From Cellulomonas fengjieae (GTDB taxonomy: Bacteria > Actinomycetota > Actinomycetes > Actinomycetales > Cellulomonadaceae): a stretch of DNA of 64,000 nt. The notes beneath the pieces are model-generated. The model saw only the letters and a program-made list of their open reading frames with translations, did not search any database and was not told the origin of the DNA. Below are positions 36,915 through 46,015 of this stretch, one piece after another. A program made the translations under genes and the position numbers. The stretch covers positions 1,302,001 through 1,366,000 of the forward strand of contig NZ_CP074404.1 in assembly GCF_018388465.1 (NCBI RefSeq), in the 5' to 3' direction. Each line of letters begins with the position of its first letter. The first letter of the stretch is position 1.

Positions 36915-37579
36915 CGTCACTGTTCGAGCGCGCGATGGGCGACGCGTTCTTCGACCTGCACCCGATGATGCAACGCCGGTTCGGGGTAGGCCTCGACAGC
37001 GGGGAGGCGTGCGTCGGCACCGGCGTGATGTCGCAGATCCGGCTCGGCCCGTGGTGGACCAGACCGTTCCTCCAGCTCGGCCGGGTCCGCAACGTCCTCA
37101 TCCCCGACGGCGGCACCGACGTGCCGTTCTCGATCGAGAACTACCCGTACCGCGACCCGCTCGGCCGGGAGACGGTGACGTTCGTCCGCGAGTTCGACGT
37201 ACGGGGCCAGCGGCGTCGGTTCGACGCGACGATGGTCGCGCACGACGGCAAGGTCCTCGACTACCTGGGTACGCACCAGCACCTCGCCGTCGACCTCGAG
37301 CTGCGCGCCGACGCCGACGGCGGCCTGCGACTCACGTCGGGCGCCCAGCGCTTCTACGAGGGGCCGATCGGCTTCGGGTTCCCGCTGGCGCTCAGCGGCC
37401 GCGCGGACCTGCACGAGTGGTACGACGACGCCGCCGAGACGTTCCGTATCGAGCTGGAGGTCGTCAACGACCGGTTCGGGTTCCTGTTCGGTTACCAGGG
37501 GGCGTTCACGTGCGCCTGGGAGCCGGCTCTCGATGCGCCCGACCGGCTCAAGCCCCGACGGCACGAGCGCCGGACCTGA
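36911..37579 (+). CDS. DUF4166 protein
   Basis: Protein of 222 residues matching DUF4166: LFERAMGDAFFDLHPMMQRR at the start, then GTGVMSQIRLG, PFSIENYPYRDPLGRETV and a C-terminal FLFGYQGAF. In other bacteria this domain often follows a saccharopine-dehydrogenase-like or SRPBCC protein; function is unknown. It is the second gene of a pair with the SRPBCC gene and ends immediately against the cofD stop on the other strand. Confidence 0.75.
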   Translation: MTSLFERAMGDAFFDLHPMMQRRFGVGLDSGEACVGTGVMSQIRLGPWWTRPFLQLGRVRNVLIPDGGTDVPFSIENYPYRDPLGRETVTFVREFDVRGQRRRFDATMVAHDGKVLDYLGTHQHLAVDLELRADADGGLRLTSGAQRFYEGPIGFGFPLALSGRADLHEWYDDAAETFRIELEVVNDRFGFLFGYQGAFTCAWEPALDAPDRLKPRRHERRT

Positions 37580-38533
37580 CTAAGGGACCCGGCCGACGAG
37601 GGCGAGCGCCTCGGCGGCGATGCGTGCGGTCGTCGGCACGTCGGTCATGAGGGTGGGCACCGCGTGCGCCGCCCAGCCGTCTGCCCGGAGGGCGTCGGCC
37701 GCGTCGGCGTCCCGCTCGTCCACCAGCCACGCGTCGAGGATCCCGTCGGGACGGTGGCCGTAGTGGCGCGCCACGGCGAGCGCGCTGGTCTCGACGCCGA
37801 TCGCCGTGAGGCACACGTCGGCCATCCCGCGCACGGGTGCGCCGCCGATCACGGGGCTGATCCCGACGACCGGGGCCGCGGTGGCGCGCACGGCGTCCCG
37901 GATACCGGGGATCGCGAGGATGGTGCCGACCGAGACGACGGGGTTGGACGGCGGCAGCACGACGACGTCGGCACCCGCGAGGGCGTCCAGCACGCCGGGG
38001 GCCGGGGTGGCCGACGCCAGGTCGGTCTGCACGAACCGCGCCGCCGGCAGGGTCGCCCGATGGCGCACCCACCACTCCTCGAAGTGCAGCTCGCGCCCGT
38101 CCGCGAGCACGACGTGCGTCTCGACCTCGTCGTCGGTCATCGGCAGGAGCCTCACCCCTGGCTGCCAGCGTTCCGACAGCCGGGCCATGACCTGGGAGAG
38201 CGGCAGGCCGGCGCGCAGCAGCTCGGTGCGGGCCAGGTGTGTCGCCAGGTCGAGGTCGCCGAGCGTGAACCAGTCCCAGCCGAGACCGTAGGCCGCGAGG
38301 TCGTCGCTCACTCGCCGGGACTCGTCGCGACGGCCCCAGCCCTGGTCCTCGTGCACCGCGCCGCCGAGCGTGTACAGCAGCGTGTCGAGGTCGGGGCAGA
38401 CGCGGACGCCGTGCAGCCACAGGTCGTCGCCGGTGTTGGCGACGACCGTGATGTCGGCGTCGGGCAGCAGCGCGCGCAGCCCGCGCGTGAACCGGGCGCC
38501 GCCGACTCCGCCGGACAGCACGGTGACCTTCAC
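37580..38533 (-). CDS. cofD: 2-phospho-L-lactate transferase (CofD/FbiA)
   Basis: Enzyme of 317 residues that joins FO to the activated lactyl or enolpyruvyl unit to give (dehydro-)F420-0. Family signatures are VLSGGVGGARFTRGL at the N-terminus, NTGDDLWLHGVRVCPDLDT near residue 34, and VVGISPVIGG near 215. The GTG start overlaps the stop of the upstream ABC ATPase by 4 nt, so cofD is the last gene of the importer operon. This tight link is the main evidence for the importer's proposed substrate. Confidence 0.94.
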   Translation of the reverse strand: MKVTVLSGGVGGARFTRGLRALLPDADITVVANTGDDLWLHGVRVCPDLDTLLYTLGGAVHEDQGWGRRDESRRVSDDLAAYGLGWDWFTLGDLDLATHLARTELLRAGLPLSQVMARLSERWQPGVRLLPMTDDEVETHVVLADGRELHFEEWWVRHRATLPAARFVQTDLASATPAPGVLDALAGADVVVLPPSNPVVSVGTILAIPGIRDAVRATAAPVVGISPVIGGAPVRGMADVCLTAIGVETSALAVARHYGHRPDGILDAWLVDERDADAADALRADGWAAHAVPTLMTDVPTTARIAAEALALVGRVP

Positions 38534-39303
38534 GACGGACCCGCCGGCTCGTGGAACGCGATGACGGGGCGCCCGGTGCGCGGGTGCACCAGGATGTCCG
38601 CCTCGACGCCGTAGACCTCGCGCAGCAGGTCGGGGCGCAGCACGTCGGCGGGGTGGCCGGCCGCGGCGAGGTGACCGTCGGACAGCACCAGCACGTGCTC
38701 GCAGAACGCCGCCGCGAGGTTCAGGTCGTGCAGGGCGGCGACCGTCGTGGTGCCCAGGTCCCGCACGAACGCGAGCAGGCTGAGCTGCGCGCTGACGTCG
38801 AGGTGGTTCGTCGGCTCGTCGAGCAGCAGGAGCTCGGGCTCCTGGGCCAGGGCGCGGGCGATCTGGACGCGCTGACGCTCGCCGCCCGACAGCGACGACC
38901 AGGCGCGCTCCGCCAGGTGGTCGGCCCGGGCGCTGACCAGGGCGCGGTCCACGGCGGCCTCGTCCGGATCGGTGCCCCACAGGCTCCGGTACGGGATCCG
39001 ACCGAGGGACACGACCTCGCGGACGGTCAGCGGGACGGTGCTCGTCGACTCCTGCTCGAGCAGCGCGATCCGCTGCGCGCGCCCCTTGCGGGGCAGGTGG
39101 TGCACCGGGGTGCCGTCCTCGACCAGCACGCCGCCCTTCTCGGGCGGCAGCAGGCCGGCGATCAGCCGCAGCAGCGTCGTCTTGCCCGCGCCGTTGGGGC
39201 CCAGGAGTCCGGTGAGGTGGCCGGCGGGGGGAGTCGCGTCGATGCCGTCCACCACCCAGCGGCCACCGAGGCGGGTGCCGACGCCGTCGAGGGTCAGGTC
39301 CAT
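38530..39303 (-). CDS. FecE/BtuD-type ABC ATPase, proposed F420-0 importer
   Basis: ATP-binding subunit of 257 residues. Walker A is GLLGPNGAGKTTLLRL, the signature LSGGERQRVQIARAL and Walker B ELLLLDEPTNHLDV. This belongs to the group of siderophore/cobalamin-type ATPases that, next to cofD in actinobacteria, has been named as a proposed F420-0 transporter. It overlaps the permease gene by 10 nt and cofD by 4 nt. The substrate is not experimentally shown as far as I know. Confidence 0.88.
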   Translation of the reverse strand: MDLTLDGVGTRLGGRWVVDGIDATPPAGHLTGLLGPNGAGKTTLLRLIAGLLPPEKGGVLVEDGTPVHHLPRKGRAQRIALLEQESTSTVPLTVREVVSLGRIPYRSLWGTDPDEAAVDRALVSARADHLAERAWSSLSGGERQRVQIARALAQEPELLLLDEPTNHLDVSAQLSLLAFVRDLGTTTVAALHDLNLAAAFCEHVLVLSDGHLAAAGHPADVLRPDLLREVYGVEADILVHPRTGRPVIAFHEPAGPS

Positions 39304-40313
39304 GCCGACCCCTTCCCGCGGCGCAGCAGGTAGGCGAAGACGGGCACACCGATGAGTGCGGTGACGATGCCGACGGGCAGCTCGCGCGGGTCGAAGACGG
39401 TCCGGGCCAGGGTGTCCGCCCAGATCAGGAACACGGCACCGCTGAGCGCCGCGACGGGCAGCAGCCGGCGGTGCGCGGGCCCGGTCAGCGACGAGACGGC
39501 GTGCGGCAGGATCAGGCCGACGAAGCCGATCGCGCCGCTGACGGCCACCATCGCACCGGTGAGCAGCGCGACGAGGGTCATCAGGGTCCAGCGCGTGCGG
39601 TCGACGTCGATGCCGAGGGCCGCGGCGGAGGTGTCACCGAAGGCGAACGCGTCCAGGCGAGTGGCGCTCAGCACGAGGACGGTCCCGACGACGAGCACGG
39701 CGATCCCGGCGATCGCGACCGACGCCCACGTCGCGCCCGCCAGGGACCCGAGGAGCCAGTTCAGGATCTCCCGGTAGGAGTCGCCCGTGGCGGTCCAGAA
39801 GATGACGAAGCTGGTGCCCGCGGCGGCCATCTGTGACACGGCCAGGCCCGCCAGGACGGTCCGGCCGGGGGACAGGGTGCTCCCCGAGCGGGCGAGCGCC
39901 AGGGTCGCGACGAGGGCCAGCAGGGCGCCGGCGAACGCCGCGACCGGCAGCAGCAGGCCCACGCCGACCACCAGCACCGCGACCGCCCCGAGCGAGGCGC
40001 CCGACGACAGGCCCAGCAGGTAGGGGTCGGCCAGCGGGTTGCGCGTCAGGCTCTGCATCACCGCGCCGGCGAGGGCGAGCCCGGCGCCGACCGCGCCCGC
40101 GGTGATGACGCGGGGCAGGCGCAGGTCCCACACGATCGCGTCGTGCAACCGGGGGACGGCGTCGACCGGCAGGCCGAGGTGGCCGGCGATGCTGCGGGCC
40201 ACCTCGGCGACGCTCAGGTCGGCGGGCCCGATGGTGACCGTGACCAGGACGGTCACCACCAGCGCCGCCAGCCCCGCGAGGACCAGTAGCGTCAGGGGCG
40301 TGCGGGCCTTCAC
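39294..40313 (-). CDS. FecCD/BtuC-type ABC permease, proposed F420-0 importer
   Basis: Permease of 339 residues with about ten membrane segments, starting LTLLVLAGLAALVVTVLVTV. FecCD signatures: LRLPRVITAGAVGAGLALAG, then MQSLTRNPLADPYLLGLSSG near residue 95, and FVGLILPHAVSSLTGPAHRR near 255. The GTG start overlaps the binding-protein stop by 4 nt. Confidence 0.9.
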   Translation of the reverse strand: MKARTPLTLLVLAGLAALVVTVLVTVTIGPADLSVAEVARSIAGHLGLPVDAVPRLHDAIVWDLRLPRVITAGAVGAGLALAGAVMQSLTRNPLADPYLLGLSSGASLGAVAVLVVGVGLLLPVAAFAGALLALVATLALARSGSTLSPGRTVLAGLAVSQMAAAGTSFVIFWTATGDSYREILNWLLGSLAGATWASVAIAGIAVLVVGTVLVLSATRLDAFAFGDTSAAALGIDVDRTRWTLMTLVALLTGAMVAVSGAIGFVGLILPHAVSSLTGPAHRRLLPVAALSGAVFLIWADTLARTVFDPRELPVGIVTALIGVPVFAYLLRRGKGSAWT

Positions 40314-41293
40314 CCCAGCTCGGCGAGCTGGTCGGCCAGGGAGGCGACCGCGTCGGCGTTGCGCACGCCGGCCTCGCCCGCCGCGAACGGCACGGTGAGG
40401 TAGCGCTTCTGCTGGACCGCCGTGAGCTGGCTCGTGGCCGGGTTGGCCTCGAGCAGGCCGATCTTCTTCTCCGCGCTGTTCCAGGCGGCGTCGACGAGCA
40501 CGATCACGTCGGGGTCGGCCGCGACGACCTGCTCCCAACCGGCCGACGTCCAGCTGTCGTGCACGTCGGCGAAGATGTTGGTCAGCCCGGCGGCGTCCAT
40601 GATCATCTGCGGTGCGCCGATGCCGGCACCCACATACGGGATGTCCGACCCCGAGCTGTACCAGAGCGCGGTCGTCTCCTCGGTGGGCTTCTCGACGCTC
40701 GCGAGCGTGGCGTCCTGCTGCGCGACCAGCTCCTCCGCGCGCCCCGGCACCCCGAAGATCGCGGCGACCTCGCGGATCTCGTCCGCGACCTCGTCGAACG
40801 TCAGGGGGTCGGGCACGTAGCCCTCCGCCTGGCAGGCGGCGGGGGACACGTACGTGGTGATCCCCAGGTTCTGCAGGGTGGCACGGTGGCCGGCGCCGTC
40901 GGCCGAGAAGTTGGACTCCCACCCGCCGTAGACGAAGTCCGGGCCGAGGCCCAGCAGGGCCTCCTGCCCGGGAACCTTCTCCGAGACCACCGGGATCTCC
41001 TCGTACGCCGTCGCCTGGTCCTGCGGCACCGGACCGTCGGCGAACGCCGTGCCGATCATCACGTCCTGCAGGCCCAGGGCAAGGAGCATCTCCGTGGCGG
41101 TGGACTTGATCGTGACGACCCTCTGCGGCGGCGCGGTGAGCGTGACCTCGGTGCCGCAGTTGTCGAGCGTGACCGGGGTGTAGCCCTCGCTCGCCGTCGT
41201 GGTCGGTTCTGCCTCCGGGGTGCTCTGCGAGGAGCACGCCGCCAGGGCGAGCGCGACGACGGTGCCTGCGAGGACGAGACGGGTGCTGCGCAT
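40310..41293 (-). CDS. Periplasmic-binding lipoprotein, proposed F420-0 importer
   Basis: Substrate-binding protein of 327 residues with lipobox LALAAC near residue 21 and the two-lobed TroA/FecB-type fold (PPQRVVTIKSTATEMLLALG, then LGPDFVYGGWESNF). It resembles cobalamin/siderophore receptors and the set proposed as F420-0 binders. ATG at 41293 starts MRSTRLVLAG. It heads the four-gene operon with permease, ATPase and cofD. No cobalamin-riboswitch box was found in its leader. Confidence 0.87.
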   Translation of the reverse strand: MRSTRLVLAGTVVALALAACSSQSTPEAEPTTTASEGYTPVTLDNCGTEVTLTAPPQRVVTIKSTATEMLLALGLQDVMIGTAFADGPVPQDQATAYEEIPVVSEKVPGQEALLGLGPDFVYGGWESNFSADGAGHRATLQNLGITTYVSPAACQAEGYVPDPLTFDEVADEIREVAAIFGVPGRAEELVAQQDATLASVEKPTEETTALWYSSGSDIPYVGAGIGAPQMIMDAAGLTNIFADVHDSWTSAGWEQVVAADPDVIVLVDAAWNSAEKKIGLLEANPATSQLTAVQQKRYLTVPFAAGEAGVRNADAVASLADQLAELG

Positions 41294-41634
41294 TCGAGAC
41301 GGCTCCGGGGGTTCTGCGGTGGGCACGCGGCAGCGGGTTGCACGCGGGCAGGGGTGGGGTGCACGTCGCACCTCCGGAGGGCCGCCCAGATCCGGGCGGC
41401 GCGACCCGGCCACAACCGGTCGGGTTCCGCGCACAGAGTAGGCCTGGGGGGTGGCGGGTCGGCAAGTGGAGGGTCTGGTCAGGCGGCGAGCGCACCGCCG
41501 CTCGTCGGGGCGCGCTGTGGGCGAGCTCAAGGCGCGCCGGGTCCGAACGGTCGGGCAACGCGGCGGCGGATCAGGCGGGCTGGTGCGGATTCATCGGCTC
41601 CGAGGCTTGATGTCGCCCGGCGCTATCGGTAACA
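41294..41634. other. Divergent intergenic region upstream of the importer operon and DUF222 gene
   Basis: About 340 nt with no convincing coding frame. It contains a 7-bp hairpin GCCGCCC/GGGCGGC at 41381-41400 that would lie in the 5' leader of the importer operon. The sequence was checked for cobalamin, FMN and TPP riboswitch boxes by eye and none was recognised. TATCGGTAAC at 41624-41633 may be the -10 region of the DUF222 gene. Confidence 0.45.
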
Positions 41635-41650
41635 TCGAACACATGTTCGA
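41635..41650. promoter_or_regulatory. LexA/SOS box overlapping the DUF222 start codon
   Basis: TCGAACACATGTTCGA is a perfect TCGAAC-N4-GTTCGA palindrome, the actinobacterial LexA operator. The ATG at 41643-41645 lies inside it. Related 13E12/DUF222 genes in mycobacteria are known to be LexA-controlled. Confidence 0.9.
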
Positions 41651-43317
41651 AGACGGCGTGGGCGGGGATCCGGGGCTCGGGGAGGTCCCGGATCCCGCTC
41701 ATGCCTACGCGGGCAGTCTCTCGTCGGGCACCCACAACCCCGTATCGGCTACGAGCAAGGGACGGGGCGACAGGCGCGCGGCGCAGCCGGTGGTGGCGCT
41801 GGCGACGATCTCTTGACGGTGGCGCGGGCGCTGGCGCTGGCGCACTCCGGGGCGGGGGACCTCGGGGCCCAGCGGGCTCGGGTCCTGGGTCGGCTGGACC
41901 AGCTGGCCGGAGTCGTGGCGACAGTGCGCGGGCGGCTGCTTGTGGACGAGAGGGCCTCGGACGGGTGGCGCCGGCCCGGCGTGCCGTCGTTCGAGGCGGC
42001 ACGGTCCGCGGTCTCGCGACCCGGCCCGGGTGCTGCGCGGCAGGAGGTCCGGCAGGCGGAGGCACTCGCCGCGCTGCCCGCCGTGGCCCAGGCCGTCGAC
42101 GCGGGCGTCGTGCGGGTGGGGCACCTCGACGTCATCGCCCGGTGATCGCCGAGGCGTCGCCGCGGGTGAACGAGGTGCTCGCCTCACCGCGCGGGCAGGC
42201 CACGCTCGTCGGGATGGCGTGCGAGCAGGTTCAGCCGACGTTCTCCCGCACGCTCGCCCGCTGGGTTGCCGCGCAGGACCCTGCCGCGCACGAGGCAGAC
42301 CATCAGGCGCAGCGGCGGGAGCGGTTCCTGCACCTGTCCGACCGGGCCGACGGCACTCACGTCCGCGGCCGGCTGGACCGGATGACCGGGCATGCGTTCC
42401 GGCTCGCCCTCGAGGCCGTCGGCGAGGCGCCGGGTGCCGACCGCTCGCCCGAGCAGGCCCGCGCCGATGCGCTGGGTGCGCTGGCGGAGAAGGTGCTGGC
42501 GCTGCCCGAGACCGGGTCCGGGGCCGCGGTGCGTCCGCACGTCTCACTGATCATGAGCGAGGAGTCGTGGGTCGGACTGCGCGGACTGCGTGGCCTGACC
42601 GCTGGCGCCGCGACCGATGGGGCCGCCACGGAGGTCGCTCTCACCCGCGCGCCTGCTCTCGAGGACGGGACGCCCGTCCCGACCTCGGAGGCGCTGCGGA
42701 TCCTGTGCGACTGCGACGTGACGCGGATCGTGGTGGACGCCGAGAGCCAACCGGTCGACCTCGGCCGCACGCAGCGGCTGTACACCGGCGTGCAGCGTCG
42801 CGCCATCATCGCCCGTGACGGCGGCTGCATCTGGCCCGGCTGCGGGAAGCCTGCGCGGTGGTGCGAGATCCACCACATCCGCTGGTGGGATCGGGACGGC
42901 GGGGTGACGAGCCTCGAGAACGCCGCGCTGCTCTGCTCGTTCCACCACCACGAGATCCATCGCTACGACCTGTCGATCGAACGCGTCGCCGGCGCCGTGG
43001 GGCGTGGTGCACGCCCGGGCGCCCCTCCCGGTGACCGGTACGTCTTCCGGCTGCCGGACGGGTCCGTCGTCGGACGGTCGGGCGCGGCCACGTTGCCGGC
43101 GCCGGGCCTTCCCAGCGGGGCGACCGCCGAGCTGAGCGCTGCCCATGGGACACCGGGCGAGCCGACCGGGGCACCACAGGATCGGCCGCCGGGACGACCG
43201 GCTCAGCCGACGGGACCGCCGGGGCGGTCAACCGCAGCGACCGGGCCGCCGCCACGGGCTCAGGCAGCGCGCGGCCCGACGGTGACGTCGCAGCCGAGCC
43301 TTGACCTCGGGCCGTGA
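41643..43317 (+). pseudogene. DUF222/HNH endonuclease-domain protein, frameshifted
   Basis: Would-be protein of about 550 residues of the 13E12 (DUF222 plus HNH) family. It must be read in three frames: MFEDGVGGDPGLG from 41643, a middle part (about 41813-42140) with GRLDQLAGVVATVRGRLL and GVVRVGHLDVIAR, and a long C-terminal part from about 42141 (VIAEASPRVNEVL, then the HNH box CEIHHIRWWDRDGG and LLCSFHHHEIHR). The last 100 residues are Pro/Gly/Thr-rich. At least two frame changes make it non-functional unless they are sequencing errors. An SOS box covers the start. Confidence 0.82.
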
Positions 43318-43373
43318 GGCGGGTGGGGTCGGCGATCCTCGGCGTGCGGTGCGCGGGCGCGGCCTCCGCACCG

Positions 43374-43401
43374 GCCCCATCTGCCGCGCGGCAGGTGGGG
43401 C
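43374..43401. terminator. Terminator between convergent DUF222 and MocR genes
   Basis: GCCCCATCTGCC (43374-43385) pairs over 12 bp, including one G-U, with 43390-43401, loop GCGC. It lies between the two convergent stop codons. Confidence 0.7.
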
Positions 43402-43407
43402 GACCCA

Positions 43408-44928
43408 TCACGGGGCGGCCGCGAGGGCGAGCGCTCGGGCGACGTCCTCGACTTCGGTGCCGAGCAGCCCGACGGTGACGCGGACGTGGCCGCCGGTAGC
43501 AGCGCCGCTGGTCGCAGCGCCGCTCCCGGTTGCACCGGGGCCGGTCGCACCGCTGCCGGTTGCACCGATGCTGGTTGCACCGCTGCTGGTTGCACCGTTG
43601 CCGGTCGTGCCGCTGCCGGTCTCAGCCCTGCCGGACGCATCGCCGCCGGTGTCTTCTCCGGCGGGCGGCTCGCACTCCCGCGACGGGTCAGGAGCCGCTG
43701 GGCCGCCGTCGGCGCGGAACGGGGTGCCGGGGGCGACGCGGATGCCGGCGGCCTCCAGCCGGAGCAGGGCGGTGCGCTCGTCGTGGACCGGGAGCCACAG
43801 GTTGATGCCGTCACCGGGGTCGAGGGTGATGCCGTGCCCGGCCAGGGCGTCGCGCAGGCTGCGGCGGCGGGCGAAGTACACGCGGCGGGCGTGGGCGACG
43901 GCCTCGATCGCGCTGCCGTCGGTGAGGAGGTCGACCAGGACGTGCTGGAGCAGGCGGCTGGTCCAGCCGGGGCCGAGCATGCGGCGGGCGACCAGTCCGT
44001 CGAGCACGGACGCCGGTCCGCCGACGGCGGCGATGCGCAGGTCCGGCCCGTGGGACTTCGAGTACGACCGCACGTGCACGACGCGGTCGGGCAGCAGCGA
44101 CCCCAGGCTCACGTCGCGGGCCGACGCGATCTCGCCCGAGTGGTCGTCCTCGACGACGAGCGCATCGTGCCGGCGCACGACGGCAGCGAGCTCACGTGCC
44201 CGCGTGGACGTCATGCTGACGCCGGTCGGGTTGTGCGCCCGCGGCTGCAGGACGACGACCCCCGAGCCCTCGAGCGCCCGGTCCAGCTCGTCGGCCCGCA
44301 TGCCGTGCCGATCGAGCGTGACGGGGACCCGTTCGAGGCCGAGCTGGTCCAGCAGGTCGAACAGCGGCGGGAAGCCGGGGTCCTCGACGGCGACCCGTGA
44401 GCCGAAGCCGGCGACGCGCTCGAGGATGCGGCTGATGGCGTCGAGTGCCCCGTCCACGACCGTGATGCGCTGCGGCGGGAACGGCCAGGACTCGCGCAGC
44501 AGCAGCTCGAGGGCGGGCACCACGGGCGAGGCGACGTACGCACCGGTGTCGGCCGCGGGCCGCTGGAGCGCGACCCGGGACAGGGCGGGACCGATCGGGG
44601 GTAGCAGCTCGGGGTCGGGTGTCCCGGTGGACAGGTCGAGCCGGACGGGTGCGCCACCGGCGAGGTCGCGGTAGCGCGGCGGGAGCCAGCTGGCGGGCGG
44701 GGGAAGCACGACGGTGCCGGCCCGGCCGCGGGAGATGACGATGCCCACGGTGGACAGGGCCTGCCAGGCGCCGCTCACGGTCGCCGGGCTGACCCCCAGG
44801 TCGGCGGCGAGGGCGCGGACGGTCGGGAGGCGGTCACCGGGACGCAGGTCGCCGCCGCGGACCAGGCGCGCCACGGTCGCCGCGATCCCGCGAGGGCTGC
44901 GGTCATCCACGTGCGAGGCGAGGTCCAT
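43408..44928 (-). CDS. MocR/GabR-type GntR regulator with aminotransferase domain
   Basis: Regulator of 506 residues: an N-terminal winged helix (LPTVRALAADLGVSPATVSGAWQAL, about 33-60) followed by a fold-type I aminotransferase domain with the PLP Lys in RSYSKSHGPDLR near residue 300 and HNPTGVS near 228. PLP-bound MocR proteins sense amino or amine ligands. The C-terminal domain is interrupted near residues 410-470 by a repeat-rich insert (GATGSGATGPGATGSG) before the final strand HVRVTVGL. It is divergent from the pyrimidine-degradation operon and probably controls it. Confidence 0.88.
   Translation of the reverse strand: MDLASHVDDRSPRGIAATVARLVRGGDLRPGDRLPTVRALAADLGVSPATVSGAWQALSTVGIVISRGRAGTVVLPPPASWLPPRYRDLAGGAPVRLDLSTGTPDPELLPPIGPALSRVALQRPAADTGAYVASPVVPALELLLRESWPFPPQRITVVDGALDAISRILERVAGFGSRVAVEDPGFPPLFDLLDQLGLERVPVTLDRHGMRADELDRALEGSGVVVLQPRAHNPTGVSMTSTRARELAAVVRRHDALVVEDDHSGEIASARDVSLGSLLPDRVVHVRSYSKSHGPDLRIAAVGGPASVLDGLVARRMLGPGWTSRLLQHVLVDLLTDGSAIEAVAHARRVYFARRRSLRDALAGHGITLDPGDGINLWLPVHDERTALLRLEAAGIRVAPGTPFRADGGPAAPDPSRECEPPAGEDTGGDASGRAETGSGTTGNGATSSGATSIGATGSGATGPGATGSGAATSGAATGGHVRVTVGLLGTEVEDVARALALAAAP
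43495..43647. repeat. 15-bp tandem repeat (minisatellite) inside the MocR gene
   Basis: About ten degenerate units of the form GGTTGCACCGCTGCC, each encoding a pentapeptide such as GATGS on the minus strand; one unit has 18 nt. Period 15 keeps the reading frame. It falls in a surface loop position just before the last conserved strand of the aminotransferase domain. Confidence 0.85.
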
Positions 44929-44986
44929 GCGAGTCAGGATGCCCGCCTACTCCCGGGCCGAACGGCCGCACCGGATGCGGACCGAG

Positions 44987-45052
44987 ATGTTTACACGGCG
45001 GTCTGCGATGTTCGCGACCGGCCACCGGTGGGAAACGGGACAGAAATGTTCA
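44987..45052. promoter_or_regulatory. Divergent control region with ATGTTY direct repeats
   Basis: ATGTTT (44987), ATGTTC (45008) and ATGTTC (45046) are repeated on the plus strand between the MocR gene and the operon start. The first two are 21 nt apart, two helical turns. MocR regulators commonly bind direct repeats, so these are candidate operators. TACGGT at 45076-45081 is a possible -10 of the plus-strand operon. Confidence 0.4.
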
Positions 45053-45150
45053 ACCCCGACAGTCACATTCCAGGCTACGGTGCCCAGAACGGGCACTCAG
45101 GCGCCGCGTGGGGCTCCGAGGCCGGTCGACATGACGAACGGAGGAGCCTC

Positions 45151-45999
45151 ATGACGGTCGTACGCGTCGCGTTCACCCAGGCCACCTGGACGGGTGACAA
45201 GGAGTCGATGATCGCGCTCCACGAGGCCTGGACCCGTGAGGCCGCGTCGCAGGGCGCCCAGGTCATCGCGTTCCAGGAGCTGTTCTACGGCCCGTACTTC
45301 GGGATCACGCAGGACACCGCCTACTACGACTACGCGGAGGCCGTGCCCGGGCCGACCACGGAGCGGTTCTCCACGCTGGCCGCGGAGCTCGGCATCGTCA
45401 TCGTGCTCCCGGTGTACGAGGAGGAGCAGCCGGGCGTCCTGTACAACACGGCGGCCGTGATCGACGCGGACGGCACCTACCTGGGCAAGTACCGCAAGCA
45501 CCACATCCCGAACCTGCCCAAGTTCTGGGAGAAGTTCTACTTCCGGCCCGGCAACCTCGGGTACCCGGTGTTCGAGACAGCCGTCGGCCGGATCGGCGTG
45601 AACATCTGCTACGACCGGCACTTCCCCGAGGGGTGGCGCGTGCTGGCGCTGAACGGCGCCGAGATCGTGTTCAACCCGAACGCCACGGCCCCGGGCATCT
45701 CGAACAAGCTGTGGGAGATCGAGCAGCCGGCCGCGGCGGTGGCCAACGGGTACTTCATCGTCGCCAACAACCGTGTCGGGCTCGAGGACAACGAGTACGG
45801 CGACGCGGCCGTGAACTTCTACGGCTCGTCCTACGCCGTGGGTCCCGACGGCAACTACGTCGGTGACGTCGGCTCGTCGACCGAGAACCAGCTGATCGTC
45901 CGAGACCTGGACCTGGACCAGGTGCGGATCGTGCGGGAGCGGTGGCAGTTCTTCCGCGACCGCCGGCCCGACGCCTACGGCCCCATCGTGGCGCCGTGA
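45151..45999 (+). CDS. Beta-ureidopropionase-like nitrilase-superfamily amidohydrolase
   Basis: Enzyme of 282 residues that hydrolyses N-carbamoyl-beta-amino acids to beta-amino acid, CO2 and ammonia. The Glu-Lys-Cys triad is seen in IAFQELFYGPYFG, GKYRKHHIPNLP and NICYDRHFPEGW. GGAGGAG precedes the ATG. It is the first gene of the operon and directly upstream of dihydropyrimidinase, fixing the pathway. N-carbamoylputrescine amidase activity is an alternative from sequence alone, but the context favours pyrimidine breakdown. Confidence 0.9.
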   Translation: MTVVRVAFTQATWTGDKESMIALHEAWTREAASQGAQVIAFQELFYGPYFGITQDTAYYDYAEAVPGPTTERFSTLAAELGIVIVLPVYEEEQPGVLYNTAAVIDADGTYLGKYRKHHIPNLPKFWEKFYFRPGNLGYPVFETAVGRIGVNICYDRHFPEGWRVLALNGAEIVFNPNATAPGISNKLWEIEQPAAAVANGYFIVANNRVGLEDNEYGDAAVNFYGSSYAVGPDGNYVGDVGSSTENQLIVRDLDLDQVRIVRERWQFFRDRRPDAYGPIVAP

Positions 46000-46015
46000 G
46001 CGAGGGACGACTCCG

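Noticed and set aside
41294..41440. Cobalamin riboswitch in front of the FecB-like binding protein
   Set aside because: No B12 box or conserved core was found in the leader, and the neighbouring cofD favours an F420-linked substrate.
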